64,000 nt of DNA from Vicinamibacteraceae bacterium (lineage in GTDB: Bacteria; Planctomycetota; Phycisphaerae; Phycisphaerales; UBA5793). The first letter of the stretch is position 1, and the number at the start of each line of letters is the position of its first letter. The notes under the pieces were generated by a model that saw only the letters and a program-made list of their open reading frames with translations, ran no database searches and was not told where the DNA came from. The translations under genes and the position numbers were made by a program. The stretch spans positions 17,042 to 81,041 of the forward strand of contig WYBR01000003.1 of the NCBI GenBank assembly GCA_011525805.1, written 5' to 3'. Positions 54,031 to 63,773 of this stretch are shown here, in pieces.

Positions 54031-54591
54031 CGAGGTGGACCTCCCACGGATGCTTCCCGACTCGTCGCCGGGGTGTGTCCGCCGCCCGGCCGGGGCTGGC
54101 GAACGCACGGTGGTGCAAGCGGCTCAGATTGACGAACTCCATCATAGGCCGCCGGCCCGGTCTGGGGCAAGGAGCCGGGGAGCGGGGTGATCGCGTTCTT
54201 CAGAAGAGTCGGCCTGTCCTCCCCTCCCCCGGCATTGCGCGGGCGGGGAAGGGGTGGGGGCGACCGTGCGGCAGGAGGCGAACGACTTGCGTGCACAGCG
54301 CAAGTCGCCGATGCACCCCCACCCCAGCCCTCCCCCGCAGAGCCGGGGGAGGGAGCAAATCGGGCGCCGATGAAAGCGCAATGGCCCCTCGCCGAGCCCG
54401 CGGCGAAGCGGTCACCACAGCCGCCCGGGGTCCGATCGGGGCGAGTCTGACGGTTGTGCCGAGTGGGACGGCCGGTGGTCCAGCCCGGGCGCCATGCACG
54501 GAACTTGCGGCGATCCGGCCGCAATGCCGTTCCCCGAACGCCGACGATAACCACGTGCGCCCTCTCCCGGGCGCCTGGCAGGGGCGACGCG
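54031..54591. other. Gap between rplK and a sensor kinase gene
   Basis: This divergent region of 561 bases contains the GC-rich inverted repeat at 54218-54354 and otherwise holds no gene I can support. Short ORFs here have no ribosome site and no recognisable product. The rplK promoter should lie between 54031 and about 54180. Confidence 0.5.
54218..54354. repeat. GC-rich inverted-repeat element, second full copy
   Basis: Arms at 54218-54261 (tcctcccctcccccggcatt then gcggggaaggggtggggg) and 54315-54354 (cacccccaccccagccctcc, then gagccgggggaggga) around a centre with aagtcgccgatgc. It matches the copy at 2158-2290 in the reverse direction. Confidence 0.75.
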
Positions 54592-56202
54592 GTGCTGAGC
54601 GCGGACCCGGACATCTTGACTCCAGCAGTCTCGCTGAGGTATCGCCTCCAGTTCCGGGTGATGCTGCTCGTCCTGGCCATGGTGGTCGCGACCGTGGGCA
54701 CGAGCAACTGGATGCTCAAGACGCTCATCGAAAAGCAACTCGACGAGACGCTCTCGCGCGAGACGGTCCGCATCGGCGAACACCTCGCGGGCGAGTTCCG
54801 GGAAGTGCTGCAGAACCGCGAGGGCAAGGCGATCGAGGCGCGGCTGGAGCAGGCCGCCTCCGAGCCGGGCATCGCGCTCGTGCAGGTCGAGGATCGATTC
54901 GGCAACGTGCTGGGCATGAAGCGCAACAGCGCCGACCTGCACGCGGAGTACGTGTCGCGCTTCGGCGCGCCTGGCGGGCAGTGGGCGCTGGCGCAGAGCC
55001 GCCCGACGCTGCTGGGATCGAAGCGAGCGCCGGAGGCGCGGGTTCTGCGGATGCCGATCCTCGCCGCCTCGCGCCTCGGGGGCTCGCCGGACCTGCTCGG
55101 CCACGTCGCCTTCGTTCACACCGATTCGGTGCACCGCGCCACGGTCGAGCGGCTGCGGGCGCTGGCGATCGGCGTGGTGCTTGTGGCGTGCCTGATCTCG
55201 GTTCCGCTGACGGCGCTGCTGATGCGGCGCCTCACGCGGCCGCTGCGCCGCATCCTCCGGGCCGTCACCCTGCTCGCCTCAGGCGAGACGCTGCCCCACC
55301 TTCCGGTGAAGCGCGAGGATGAACTCGGCCTGCTGGCGCGCTCGGTGACCGAAACGGCCGCGACGCTCGCCCGCGCCCGAGCCGAACTCCTCCGCGCCAA
55401 CGAGTCGCTCGAGCGCGACGTGGCGAAGCGCACCGCCGAGTTGCACGCCGCCAACCGCCGCCTCGAACTCGAGATCGAGACGAAGAACGAGTTCCTCCGC
55501 ACCGTCAGCCACGACCTCAACGCGCCGCTGCGCAACATCGCGGGAATGACGACCATGCTCCAGCGCCGCTTCGGCGACGCGCTGCCCGACGAAGTCAAGC
55601 ACCGCCTCGAGCGCATCGCCGCCAACGTCAGGATCGAAACCTCCATGCTCGACGACCTGCTCGAACTGAGCCGCATCCGCACGAGGCCGGGCGAGTGCGA
55701 AGACGTCAATCTGCACGAACTGGTCCGCGGCATCGTCGAGGCCCTCGGCCACGACCTCGCCGAGCGCTCGATCGAATGCGCGATCGCGACGACGCTGCCG
55801 GTCGTCCGCGTCGAGAGCAACCTGGCGCGTCAGGTTTTTCTGAACCTGATCGACAACGCCGCCAAGTACATGGGCCAGCGCGAGACGCGGCGCATCACGA
55901 TCGCGCACGAGGTGCGCGACGGCCGGCTTTGCGTCTCCGTCTCGGACACCGGTCCGGGAATCTCCGAGTCGGACCGCAAGCGCATCTTCCAGGTGTTTCG
56001 GCGCGGCTCGGGCGCGGCGGCGGCCTCGGTCCCCGGCCGCGGTATCGGACTGGCCAGCGTCAAGGCGGTCGTCGAACACTGGGGAGGCGAGATCACGCTC
56101 ACCAGCGAGGTCGGCGCCGGCAGCACCTTTACCGTGTCAATCCCGGCGAGTCGTATCGCCTCTGCTGATGTCGGACCCGCCGCGGGGCGAACCGCGGCAT
56201 GA
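54592..56202 (+). CDS. Membrane sensor histidine kinase
   Basis: 536 residues from a GTG at 54592 with aggggc 7 bases before it. Two membrane segments (FRVMLLVLAMVVATVGTSNW near 25-45, and LRALAIGVVLVACLISVPLT near 190-210) bound an external sensing loop. They are followed by HAMP, coiled coil, HisKA with the phospho-His in FLRTVSHDLNAPLRNIAGM, and HATPase_c with LIDNAAKYMGQRETRRI, VSDTGPGISESDRKRIFQVF and GRGIGLASV. The last bases overlap a receiver-only gene (ATGA), so the pair is probably a signalling unit. Confidence 0.9.
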   Translation: MLSADPDILTPAVSLRYRLQFRVMLLVLAMVVATVGTSNWMLKTLIEKQLDETLSRETVRIGEHLAGEFREVLQNREGKAIEARLEQAASEPGIALVQVEDRFGNVLGMKRNSADLHAEYVSRFGAPGGQWALAQSRPTLLGSKRAPEARVLRMPILAASRLGGSPDLLGHVAFVHTDSVHRATVERLRALAIGVVLVACLISVPLTALLMRRLTRPLRRILRAVTLLASGETLPHLPVKREDELGLLARSVTETAATLARARAELLRANESLERDVAKRTAELHAANRRLELEIETKNEFLRTVSHDLNAPLRNIAGMTTMLQRRFGDALPDEVKHRLERIAANVRIETSMLDDLLELSRIRTRPGECEDVNLHELVRGIVEALGHDLAERSIECAIATTLPVVRVESNLARQVFLNLIDNAAKYMGQRETRRITIAHEVRDGRLCVSVSDTGPGISESDRKRIFQVFRRGSGAAAASVPGRGIGLASVKAVVEHWGGEITLTSEVGAGSTFTVSIPASRIASADVGPAAGRTAA

Positions 56203-56738
56203 ACCGCTCGATTCCCCGCCGCGCCTGGTCGAAGGACCATTCAGGAGCCTCTCGCATGCCCGCACCTTCGTCGCCCCATCGTCCGAAGCCCACCGGCCAC
56301 GAGTCCGTGATTCTGCTCGTCGATGACGATCCGGATTATCGGATGCTCGTGCGCGATGCGCTCGAATCGCTCGACCTGCCGGTGAAGGTCTATGAGTGCG
56401 TGGACGGCTGCGACGGGATTCGCTTCCTCAAGGAAGCGGGAAGCGGCGAGGAGAGGCCCCGGCCCCACCTCGTGCTCCTCGATCTCGAAATGCCCGGGGC
56501 GAACGGGCTGGAGGTGCTCGCCAACCTGCGCGCCGACGGGCGCTACCGCAACCTTCCCGTGGTGGTGATGACGGGAGTGGATGACGACGAAGTCGAACGC
56601 CGCGCGCTGAACGTCGGCGCGAGCAGTTACGCCTGCAAGGTGCCTGACACCGAGGACATGCTCCGGCGGGTCGAGGCGGCGGCCCGCTACTGGACGACCG
56701 TGCACCGACAACTCGCCGCCCGAACCAGCGCCGCCTGA
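56199..56738 (+). CDS. Single-domain response regulator (receiver)
   Basis: 179 residues starting in an ATGA overlap with the kinase gene. After about 35 disordered residues, a receiver domain follows: VILLVDDDPDYRMLVRDALE, the phospho-Asp in LVLLDLEMPGANGLEVLANL, VVVMTGVDDDEVERRALNVG, and a Lys in YACKVPDTEDMLRR. No output domain is attached, so it may act on another protein, perhaps through the GGDEF regulator 40 bases downstream. Confidence 0.9.
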   Translation: MNRSIPRRAWSKDHSGASRMPAPSSPHRPKPTGHESVILLVDDDPDYRMLVRDALESLDLPVKVYECVDGCDGIRFLKEAGSGEERPRPHLVLLDLEMPGANGLEVLANLRADGRYRNLPVVVMTGVDDDEVERRALNVGASSYACKVPDTEDMLRRVEAAARYWTTVHRQLAARTSAA

Positions 56739-56777
56739 TCCAGCGCCGAACCTGAGCGGGGACTCGCCAGGACAACC

Positions 56778-57833
56778 ATGTCATTGGAGAATGACGCACA
56801 TATGACCCTTCGGACCCAGCCACCCCGACTGATCGTTCTCGAAGATGATCCCGACACCGCCTCGCTCATCCGGGACGTGCTCGAAGAGCACTTCGGCGGC
56901 CGGTGCGTGGCGGTCTGCGGGACCATCGCGCAGGCGCTGGCGCAGGACCTCGCGGGCGTGGACCTCGCGCTGTGCGACTTCAACCTTCCGGACGGCACGG
57001 GCCTGCACGCGCTGGGCGAGTTCCTCCGCCGCCAGCCCAATCTCCCGATCATCATGGTCACCGGCGAGTCCGACTACCGCACGGCGCTCGAGGCGCTGCA
57101 CGCGGGCGCGTACGACTACATCGTCAAGGCCGGAGAGTTTCTCTCCGTGCTCCCCCTGATGGTCGAGAAAAACCTCTCGCGCTGGCGCACCAAGCAGGAG
57201 AACATCCGACTGCAGCGCGAACTGGAACTCTCGCTCGAGCAGGTGCGGCGGTCGCACTCGCAACTCTCCTCGATGGTGGCCCGCCTGGAGGAGATGGCGC
57301 TGACGGACGCGCTGACGGGGCTTTCCAACCGGCGGCACCTCAACGAAGACCTGCCGCGCCTCTTCGCGGAGACGACGCGCCACAGCGACGACCTCGCCTG
57401 CATCATGACCGACCTCGACGGGTTCAAGACGCTCAACGACGCCCTCGGGCATCAGCACGGCGACGACATGCTCCGCCTCGCCGGCAAGGTCATCCTCGCC
57501 AACCGCCGCGAATCCGATCTCGCCGCCCGCTACGGCGGCGACGAGTTTGTCATCCTCCTGCCGCGCACCGACGCCTCGACCGCCGTCCACCTCGCCCAGC
57601 GCATCAAGGACGACTTCGAGGATGCGGTCCGGCGCATCGTCTGCCACGAGCACGAGATCGGCATGTCGATGGGCATCTCCTGCGCGCGGACCAGCCGGGC
57701 GGCTTCGGGCGAGGAACTCATCCGCATCGCCGACGAGATGCTCTATGTCGCCAAGCGCGGCGGCAAGGCGCGGGTCGTGCTCTGCGAGCCCAAGGACGGC
57801 AAGCCGGCGCCGAGCATCGTCTCCGCCGCGTGA
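56778..57833 (+). CDS. Receiver-GGDEF response regulator (diguanylate cyclase)
   Basis: 351 residues. The N-terminal receiver (RLIVLEDDPDTASLIRDVLE, phospho-Asp in LALCDFNLPDGTG, Lys in YDYIVKAGEFLS) is joined by a coiled coil (RELELSLEQVRRSHSQLSSM) to a GGDEF domain: LTDALTGLSNRRHLNEDLPR, DLDGFKTLNDALGHQHGDDM and the intact active site ARYGGDEFVILLP. An inhibitory I-site RxxD is seen as RESD, 5 residues before the active-site block. It should make c-di-GMP when phosphorylated. It follows the kinase and receiver gene in one direction. Confidence 0.93.
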   Translation: MSLENDAHMTLRTQPPRLIVLEDDPDTASLIRDVLEEHFGGRCVAVCGTIAQALAQDLAGVDLALCDFNLPDGTGLHALGEFLRRQPNLPIIMVTGESDYRTALEALHAGAYDYIVKAGEFLSVLPLMVEKNLSRWRTKQENIRLQRELELSLEQVRRSHSQLSSMVARLEEMALTDALTGLSNRRHLNEDLPRLFAETTRHSDDLACIMTDLDGFKTLNDALGHQHGDDMLRLAGKVILANRRESDLAARYGGDEFVILLPRTDASTAVHLAQRIKDDFEDAVRRIVCHEHEIGMSMGISCARTSRAASGEELIRIADEMLYVAKRGGKARVVLCEPKDGKPAPSIVSAA

Positions 57834-57950
57834 TCGCGCGCCCGATCCCGCCCGCAATTCCCGCACCTTCCCCCTTTCGCGACGCCATTCTGGACGCTAT
57901 AACCATCGCATCTTTCAACCGGCGGCTTTCCAGCCCAAGGAGACGAAGCG

Positions 57951-59732
57951 ATGGCGGAGACGACGCGCGACGGCGGATCATCCGGCTCGAAGGGCCTGCT
58001 TGATCTCATCGAATGGGTCGGCAACAAACTCCCCGATCCGGCCACGCTGTTTCTCCTCGGCGCCCTGCTCGTCATGGGCCTCTCCTTCATCGCCTCCAAG
58101 GGCGAGTGGACGGTGATGAAATCGCTGCCGCGCCCGGTGCTCATCGAGACGCGCGGCGAGGACGGCTCCGTTCACCACGTCCCCGTCATTGACGAAGCCA
58201 CCGGCGAGCCGAAGGTCGAGTGGGTCGAAACGGGCGAGACGCTCAAGGCGCGCGACCTGCTCAGCCGCGACGGCCTCTACTGGACGCTGAGCAACATGGT
58301 GAAGAACTTCATGGCCTTTCCGCCCCTGGGCGTTGTGCTCGTGGGGATGCTCGGCATCGGCATCGCCGAACGGACCGGCCTGCTCGCGGCCACGCTCAAG
58401 AGCGTGATGCTCGTCGTGCCCGAGCGGCTCTTCACGCCGACGATGGTCTTCGTGGGCGTGATGAGTTCAATGACCATCGACGCCGGCTACGTCGTGCTGC
58501 CCCCGCTCGCGGCGGCGCTGTACAAGTCGGTGGGTCGCTCGCCGCTGGCCGGCATCGCCGCCGTCTTTGCCGGCGTCTCCGCGGGCTTCAACGCGAACCT
58601 GCTCATCACCGGCCTCGACCCGATGCTCGCGAACTTCTCCACCGTCGGCGCGCAGGTTGTGGATGAGAACTACAAGGTCAACGCCGCCTGCAACTGGTGG
58701 TTTATGATCGCCTCGACCGTGGTCATCACCTTCACCGGCTGGGCCGTCACGGCCTGGTTCGTCGAGCGGCGCCTCAACCGCAAGTCGCCGGAGGACGGCG
58801 GGCCGGTCACGCCCTCACCCGAAGAACTCGCCGAGCAGCAACTCAAGCCGCAGGAGGTCCGCGGCCTGCGCGCGGGCGCGATCGGCTTCGCGCTGGCGCT
58901 GGGCATTCTCCTCGCGATGATCGTCATCCCGGGCATGCCGCTCTACACGCACAAGATGCCCGATCCGGCCAACCCGAAGAACGACGTCGTCGCCGAGGTT
59001 TTCGTCCCCGCCTCGCCCGACCAGGCCCCGCCGGCCAACGCGCACGTCGAAGGCGATCTCATTCTCGTTCCCAGCGCCGACCACTTCGACCGCTGGGTGA
59101 ACTCCATTGTGCCGATGATCTTCCTGTGCTTCATTACCGGGGCGATTTTCTACGGCGCGCGCGTGGGCAAACTGCGCAACGACAAGGACGTCGCGAAACT
59201 GCTCGTCGACTCGATCGCCTACATGGCCCCGATCATCGTCCTCGCCTTCTTCGCCGCCCAGTTCACCGAACTCTTCAAGTACTCCGGCCTCGACCGCATG
59301 CTCGCGCTCGCCGGCGGGCAGGCGCTGGGAAAGGCCGGCCTGTCGCCCTACACGCTCATGGTCGCCTTCATCCTCGTGACGGCGACGTTCAACCTCTTCG
59401 TCGGCTCGATGAGCGCGAAGTACGCGATGTTCGCGCCGATCTTCGTGCCCATGTTCATGATGGTCGGCATCTCGCCGGAACTCACGCAGGCGGCGTATCG
59501 CATCGGCGACTCCGTCTCCAACATCATCACGCCGCTGAACGCCTACCTCATCATCATTCTCGTGTTCATGCAGAAGTACGTGCCGCGCTCCGGCATGGGC
59601 ACGCTTATCTCCATGATGATGCCCTACACCATCGTCTTCACCATCATCTGGACCATCCTCCTGCTCGTGTGGATGGCGCTCGGCCTGCCGCTGGGAGTTG
59701 ACGGAGGACTGACCTACACGCCGCCGCTTTGA
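57951..59732 (+). CDS. AbgT-family transporter
   Basis: 593 residues with about 11 membrane helices and a ribosome site aaggag 8 bases before the ATG. LLDLIEWVGNKLPDPATLFL, FMAFPPLGVVLVGMLGIGIA, SSMTIDAGYVVLPPLAAALY, GVSAGFNANLLITGLDP and NLFVGSMSAKYAMFAPIFVP match the AbgT family (p-aminobenzoyl-glutamate uptake or antimetabolite export; some are Na+- or proton-coupled). It overlaps or nearly abuts a GH38-like gene, which suggests the transporter has another substrate than folate breakdown products (inference). A possible -10 (TATAAC) lies about 50 bases upstream. Confidence 0.9.
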   Translation: MAETTRDGGSSGSKGLLDLIEWVGNKLPDPATLFLLGALLVMGLSFIASKGEWTVMKSLPRPVLIETRGEDGSVHHVPVIDEATGEPKVEWVETGETLKARDLLSRDGLYWTLSNMVKNFMAFPPLGVVLVGMLGIGIAERTGLLAATLKSVMLVVPERLFTPTMVFVGVMSSMTIDAGYVVLPPLAAALYKSVGRSPLAGIAAVFAGVSAGFNANLLITGLDPMLANFSTVGAQVVDENYKVNAACNWWFMIASTVVITFTGWAVTAWFVERRLNRKSPEDGGPVTPSPEELAEQQLKPQEVRGLRAGAIGFALALGILLAMIVIPGMPLYTHKMPDPANPKNDVVAEVFVPASPDQAPPANAHVEGDLILVPSADHFDRWVNSIVPMIFLCFITGAIFYGARVGKLRNDKDVAKLLVDSIAYMAPIIVLAFFAAQFTELFKYSGLDRMLALAGGQALGKAGLSPYTLMVAFILVTATFNLFVGSMSAKYAMFAPIFVPMFMMVGISPELTQAAYRIGDSVSNIITPLNAYLIIILVFMQKYVPRSGMGTLISMMMPYTIVFTIIWTILLLVWMALGLPLGVDGGLTYTPPL

Positions 59733-59737
59733 TCCCC

Positions 59738-62371
59738 ATGGCCGGGCTCGCTCGAAAACCCGTCTACTTCACCTTCGGCAACCACATGCACTGGGTCGAC
59801 ATGCAGTGGCTGTGGGGTTACGACGTCCTCCCCGGCTCGGTGCGCGACATGATCCATCTCTGCCGCGAGGCGGGGGTGAAGGGCAACGTCAACTTCGACG
59901 CGAACGGCTATGAGAAGATGGCCGCCGAGTGCCCCGAGGCCCTCGCCGAGCTGCGCGAGGCCGTGGCGCAGGGAATCATCGAACCCGTCGGCTGCTCCTA
60001 CGGCCAGCCCTACGGACTCTTCCACGGCGCCGAGTCCAACATCCGACAACTCACCTTCGGCGTGCGCACCACGCGCCGCCTGCTGGGCGTGCGGCCGCGG
60101 GCATTCTGGGAGGAGGAGTTCTACTTCTTCCCGCAGTTGCCGCAGATGCTGCGCCAGTGCGGCTACACGGGCGCGTGCCTCTTCTTCCAGTGGACGTGGC
60201 ACACGCCCGAGGTGCCGCGCGAGCCGCACGCGCTGATTCAGTGGGAGGGCCTCGACGGCTCGCGCCTGCCCACGCTGCCGCGCAACGACCTCAACCTGCA
60301 CCAGTGGCCTGAGGACTTTGCGCCGCTCTTGACGTCGAAACTGCTGCGCGAACTCGATCAGCCCGCGATCGTGCAGTGGGTCGAGTTGATGCCCAGCCGC
60401 GACTGGATGTGCCGCAGCGAGGTGCTGCTGCCGAAGTTGAAGGAGTTGCAGGCGAATCCGGAGTTCGAGATCGTGCCGGGTACGCTGTCAGAAGTGATTG
60501 CAAAGATCGGCCACGCCGAGGCGCCGGTGCGGCGCTACACGATGGATGACGTGTGGCACGGCATGACGCTGGGCAAGAACGGCGATCGCCACCCGCGCAC
60601 GAGCCGTGCGTGCGAACACGCCATCCTCGCTGCGGAGTCGCTTGCCGCGACGGCGAGCCTGCTCGGCCGCCCCTACGCGCAGTGGGACGTCTACCCCACG
60701 TGGGAACTCGAAGAAGCCTGGCGCGAACTCCTCGCCGGCCAGCATCACGACAACCATGAGTGCGAGGGGTTGTGCGGGTCGATTGGACGAGCATCGTTCC
60801 AGCGAGCGAGCCAACTTGCGGAAGACATCATTGAACGATCGACGGATCTGCTGGCACGGCGAACAGGGCTTGGAACGAATTGCCTCGTCCTGTTCAATGC
60901 GAATGGGACGCGTTGCCCATCGGTCTCATTGGGTCGATCGACCGAGCCGGTGCCCGCGTTCGGGATCGCATGCGCGCCTTCTTGGGGTGCCCGAGGTGTG
61001 TTCGGCGGACGGACGAAATGCAGAGAGTCGGAATCCGTCATCACCCTCGTTCGCGGCGATTTTGAGGTTGATGTTGACCGTCTCGGCGGATTCGTCAGTC
61101 AGATTCGCGGCCCGGTGTTTCCACAAGGCGCCTTGAGTGGCGGCTTTCCGGGATTCCGAATGGTCAGCGGAGAAGTGGGCGAGCAGTTCGCGCAGGCATC
61201 TCTCGAGTTAGTGAACGACACCTTCTACGGCGCGATTGTGCAAGTGACCCACAAGACTGCTGCGGGGGACCGGATCGCGTTCCAGATTCGCCTGTCTCCG
61301 CAGCACGAAGCGGTGCAGATTCTGATCTTCCGCAGCGACGAGTTGCCGCGGCCTGACCCCGGCTTCGCGGGAGCACTGACGGCCTCGATCCGCCCGTCAT
61401 TCGTTCCGGATTCAGTCCTGACGGACACGCCAAACGGCATCGTCACCGTCCAGACCGGTAGCTGTGGCAAGCGCAAGTACCCCACCGGCGACTGGATGAC
61501 TTCACCGCAGTGGTTCGAGGAGGTGGTCGGCGCCTTTACGTCACTTTCGTTTGTGGACCTGATTGCTACAGGTTCAGGAGTGGAGCGGGGCCTGCTCTTC
61601 GCTCACACTGGGAGCCAGCAGTGCGTTCGACGGGGCAACGCGATTGAGTGTGTTCTCAATGCATACGACCCCTGGGATGAGGAGCGATACGGAAAGGGTC
61701 TTGAGAACTCCACACTGCTGATGATGCTTCTCCTTGAGCCCCATGGCGCCATATCGACGCCGGATCGGCTGATGCGCGGACGAACGCTGGACAATTCCGC
61801 GATTGCAACGCTCTCCGCGTCGCCAGATGACGAGACGGTTCCCTGCCCGTTCGGCCCCCTCTCCGTCGAAGGCGCACCCTCCGTCCTCGCCGAAGCCTTC
61901 CACCGCGAGTCGAGCAAGTCCGGCGAGCACCTGCCCGACTGGGCCGGCCACGAGATGGCCCGGCGCTCCGGCGGCGCCTGCACCCATCCCTTCGTCATCC
62001 GCCTCGTCGAGTACGATGGCGTTGAGGCCGAAGTCACGCTCAAACTCGTCGGCCCCGTCGCCGGCGCCGCCAAGACCAACCTCATGGGTGAAGTCGGCCC
62101 GCACGTCGCGTGCGGGCAAGACACGCGCTGGCTCGATGTGGCGCCCGCCGAGCCGCCGCAGTGGGCGATCGATCCGAACTCCGGATCGTGCTACGAGTTC
62201 CGCGGCCGGCCCCTCGAATGGTCGCAGGTGCGCTTCCGCATGAGGCCGCACGAGATCGCGACCATCTACGCCGACATGGTCATGGGCCGCAAGGAGTACC
62301 GCGACCTCGACGCGAAGCGCGAAGTCTGGGCGACGGTGCATCGAGACAAGCAACCGGGCGAGCGCCGCTGA
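59738..62371 (+). CDS. GH38-like alpha-mannosidase-type glycosidase
   Basis: 877 residues from ATG 59738, 5 bases after the AbgT stop. The catalytic part resembles glycoside hydrolase family 38: FTFGNHMHWVDMQWLWGYDV at the start, GVRPRAFWEEEFYFFPQLPQ, and the ELLAGQHHDNHECEG block (GH38 metal-binding His/Asp). The C-terminal 400 residues are a beta-sandwich region. Expected activity is cleavage of alpha-mannosides or a similar sugar; the exact substrate is unknown. Codon usage between about 60770 and 61830 looks less GC-biased than either end, compatible with recombination. No signal peptide is visible. Confidence 0.78.
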   Translation: MAGLARKPVYFTFGNHMHWVDMQWLWGYDVLPGSVRDMIHLCREAGVKGNVNFDANGYEKMAAECPEALAELREAVAQGIIEPVGCSYGQPYGLFHGAESNIRQLTFGVRTTRRLLGVRPRAFWEEEFYFFPQLPQMLRQCGYTGACLFFQWTWHTPEVPREPHALIQWEGLDGSRLPTLPRNDLNLHQWPEDFAPLLTSKLLRELDQPAIVQWVELMPSRDWMCRSEVLLPKLKELQANPEFEIVPGTLSEVIAKIGHAEAPVRRYTMDDVWHGMTLGKNGDRHPRTSRACEHAILAAESLAATASLLGRPYAQWDVYPTWELEEAWRELLAGQHHDNHECEGLCGSIGRASFQRASQLAEDIIERSTDLLARRTGLGTNCLVLFNANGTRCPSVSLGRSTEPVPAFGIACAPSWGARGVFGGRTKCRESESVITLVRGDFEVDVDRLGGFVSQIRGPVFPQGALSGGFPGFRMVSGEVGEQFAQASLELVNDTFYGAIVQVTHKTAAGDRIAFQIRLSPQHEAVQILIFRSDELPRPDPGFAGALTASIRPSFVPDSVLTDTPNGIVTVQTGSCGKRKYPTGDWMTSPQWFEEVVGAFTSLSFVDLIATGSGVERGLLFAHTGSQQCVRRGNAIECVLNAYDPWDEERYGKGLENSTLLMMLLLEPHGAISTPDRLMRGRTLDNSAIATLSASPDDETVPCPFGPLSVEGAPSVLAEAFHRESSKSGEHLPDWAGHEMARRSGGACTHPFVIRLVEYDGVEAEVTLKLVGPVAGAAKTNLMGEVGPHVACGQDTRWLDVAPAEPPQWAIDPNSGSCYEFRGRPLEWSQVRFRMRPHEIATIYADMVMGRKEYRDLDAKREVWATVHRDKQPGERR

Positions 62372-62387
62372 ACTGCGGCGATGCTCC

Positions 62388-62452
62388 TCGCGGCCCGACC
62401 GCGAGGCCCGACCGCGCGGCCCGACCGCGCGGCCCGACCGCGCCGCCCGGCG
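62388..62452. repeat. 13-base tandem repeat
   Basis: Five units of gcgcggcccgacc (first and last degenerate) between the GH38-like stop and the SGNH hydrolase stop, which are convergent. It is a likely slippage hotspot and may act as an mRNA-end structure. Confidence 0.75.
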
Positions 62453-62459
62453 GTGAAGG

Positions 62460-63260
62460 TCAATAGAAGGAAACCGTCGTCCCGTCGCGAAGAACCCGCA
62501 CGGGCTGCCGGGCCGACTGCTCCATCCCCCACAGGATGCGCTCCGCCGGCGTCGCGGCCAGCAGCGAAGTCCAGCGCAGCGGCCGCGTCCGCGGCTTCGC
62601 CGCCGGCTCCCGCGCGTCCGGCGACCAGAGCGCCAGCACGCGCGACCACGCGGTGGTCCAGTGGCGCATGCGCAGGTGGATCGGATCAAAGCCGTACCAC
62701 GCCCCGCTCTGCTCGGCGATCGCCACGCCGCTGCAATGCGCGATCGACCGCATCATCGCATCAAGCGCTTCGACCCGCTCGCGCATCATCTCCCAGGTGA
62801 GCGGCCGCGACGGAAAGTACAGGCGGCGGAAGAGGTCGAACCGCCTCCGGCCGAGGCCGCGAAGGCTCTCGATCGGCAGCGCCGTCATGACGATCGAGGC
62901 GTTCATCGCCCGCAGGCGCGACACCGCCTCCGCCAGCCAGCGGCCGATCGTCTCCGGCTCGACGCAGTAGGCGATGTCGTTGCCCACGTCGGTGATGAGG
63001 GCGTAGGTCGGCCCGCCGTCGTCCTTCTCGATCGCGCTCCAGAGGTCGCATTCCAGAATGCCGGGCAGGCGCCGGCCGAGAACGCTGCTCCATTGCCCGT
63101 AAGAGCGTCCATGGCCCAGTGCGATATGAATGGCGCACGGCCCGCCCGCCCGCGCGTGGGCCAGTTGAGTGATCGTCGAGACCCCCAGCGTCAGGTTGCT
63201 CGCCCCGAGCAGGACGATGCGCGATCGCGTGCTGCCTGCCTGTCCATCCGCCGCCGGCAT
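62460..63260 (-). CDS. SGNH/GDSL-type hydrolase
   Basis: 266 residues. Block I is GASNLTLG (Ser instead of GDSL's Ser), block II GHGRSYGQW (oxyanion Gly), block III DVGNDIAY (Asn-Asp), and block V DPIHLRMRHW (Asp and His of the triad). It is an esterase or lipase-like fold acting on carbohydrate or lipid esters; the true substrate is unknown. There is no signal peptide, so it is probably cytoplasmic. It is divergent from the HIT hydrolase gene with only about 60 bases between starts. Confidence 0.82.
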   Translation of the reverse strand: MPAADGQAGSTRSRIVLLGASNLTLGVSTITQLAHARAGGPCAIHIALGHGRSYGQWSSVLGRRLPGILECDLWSAIEKDDGGPTYALITDVGNDIAYCVEPETIGRWLAEAVSRLRAMNASIVMTALPIESLRGLGRRRFDLFRRLYFPSRPLTWEMMRERVEALDAMMRSIAHCSGVAIAEQSGAWYGFDPIHLRMRHWTTAWSRVLALWSPDAREPAAKPRTRPLRWTSLLAATPAERILWGMEQSARQPVRVLRDGTTVSFY

Positions 63261-63324
63261 GGGTCATTCTACCGGCGGCGGGGTATCCTCACACATCGGC
63301 AACATGCAATGGACGGAGGCCGCC

Positions 63325-63747
63325 ATGACCGATCTCGATCATCTCTTCGAGCGCATCGCCGCAGGAGAGATCCCGTCGTACCGCGTCTTCGAGGACGAGC
63401 ACGTCTTCGCGTTTCTGGACATCAACCCGCTCAGCCGCGGCCACACGCTCGTCATTCCCCGCCGGCGGTGCGAGCGCCTGGAGGACTTGCCCGGGGAGGT
63501 CGCGGCGGCGCTGGGGCGCGCGTTGCCGCGAATCGCCGCCGCCGTGATCGGCGCCACCGGCGCGCCGGCGTACAACGTCCTGCAGAACAACGGCCGCGCC
63601 GCCGGACAGGCTATCCCCCACGTCCACTTTCACATCATCCCGAAATACCCCGACGGCTCGGGCCTGCCCCACCACTGGCCGGCGCGGACCCTCGACCGCG
63701 ACGGGGCGCCGGAACTCGCGCGGACGATCGCCGAGCGCCTCACCTAG
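63325..63747 (+). CDS. HIT-family hydrolase
   Basis: 140 residues from ATG 63325 with cggagg 5 bases before it. The histidine triad is HVHFHII, with PSYRVFEDEHVFAFLDINPL and SRGHTLVIPRRR upstream and NVLQNNGRAAGQAIPHVHFH around it. HIT proteins (Hint/Fhit type) hydrolyse AMP-linked compounds such as AMP-lysine. Another ATG at 63304 is in frame, but has no ribosome site. It ends with TAG and is followed by repeats. Confidence 0.92.
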   Translation: MTDLDHLFERIAAGEIPSYRVFEDEHVFAFLDINPLSRGHTLVIPRRRCERLEDLPGEVAAALGRALPRIAAAVIGATGAPAYNVLQNNGRAAGQAIPHVHFHIIPKYPDGSGLPHHWPARTLDRDGAPELARTIAERLT

Positions 63748-63773
63748 CGCATGACCGCTTCAAGCGTACCGCT

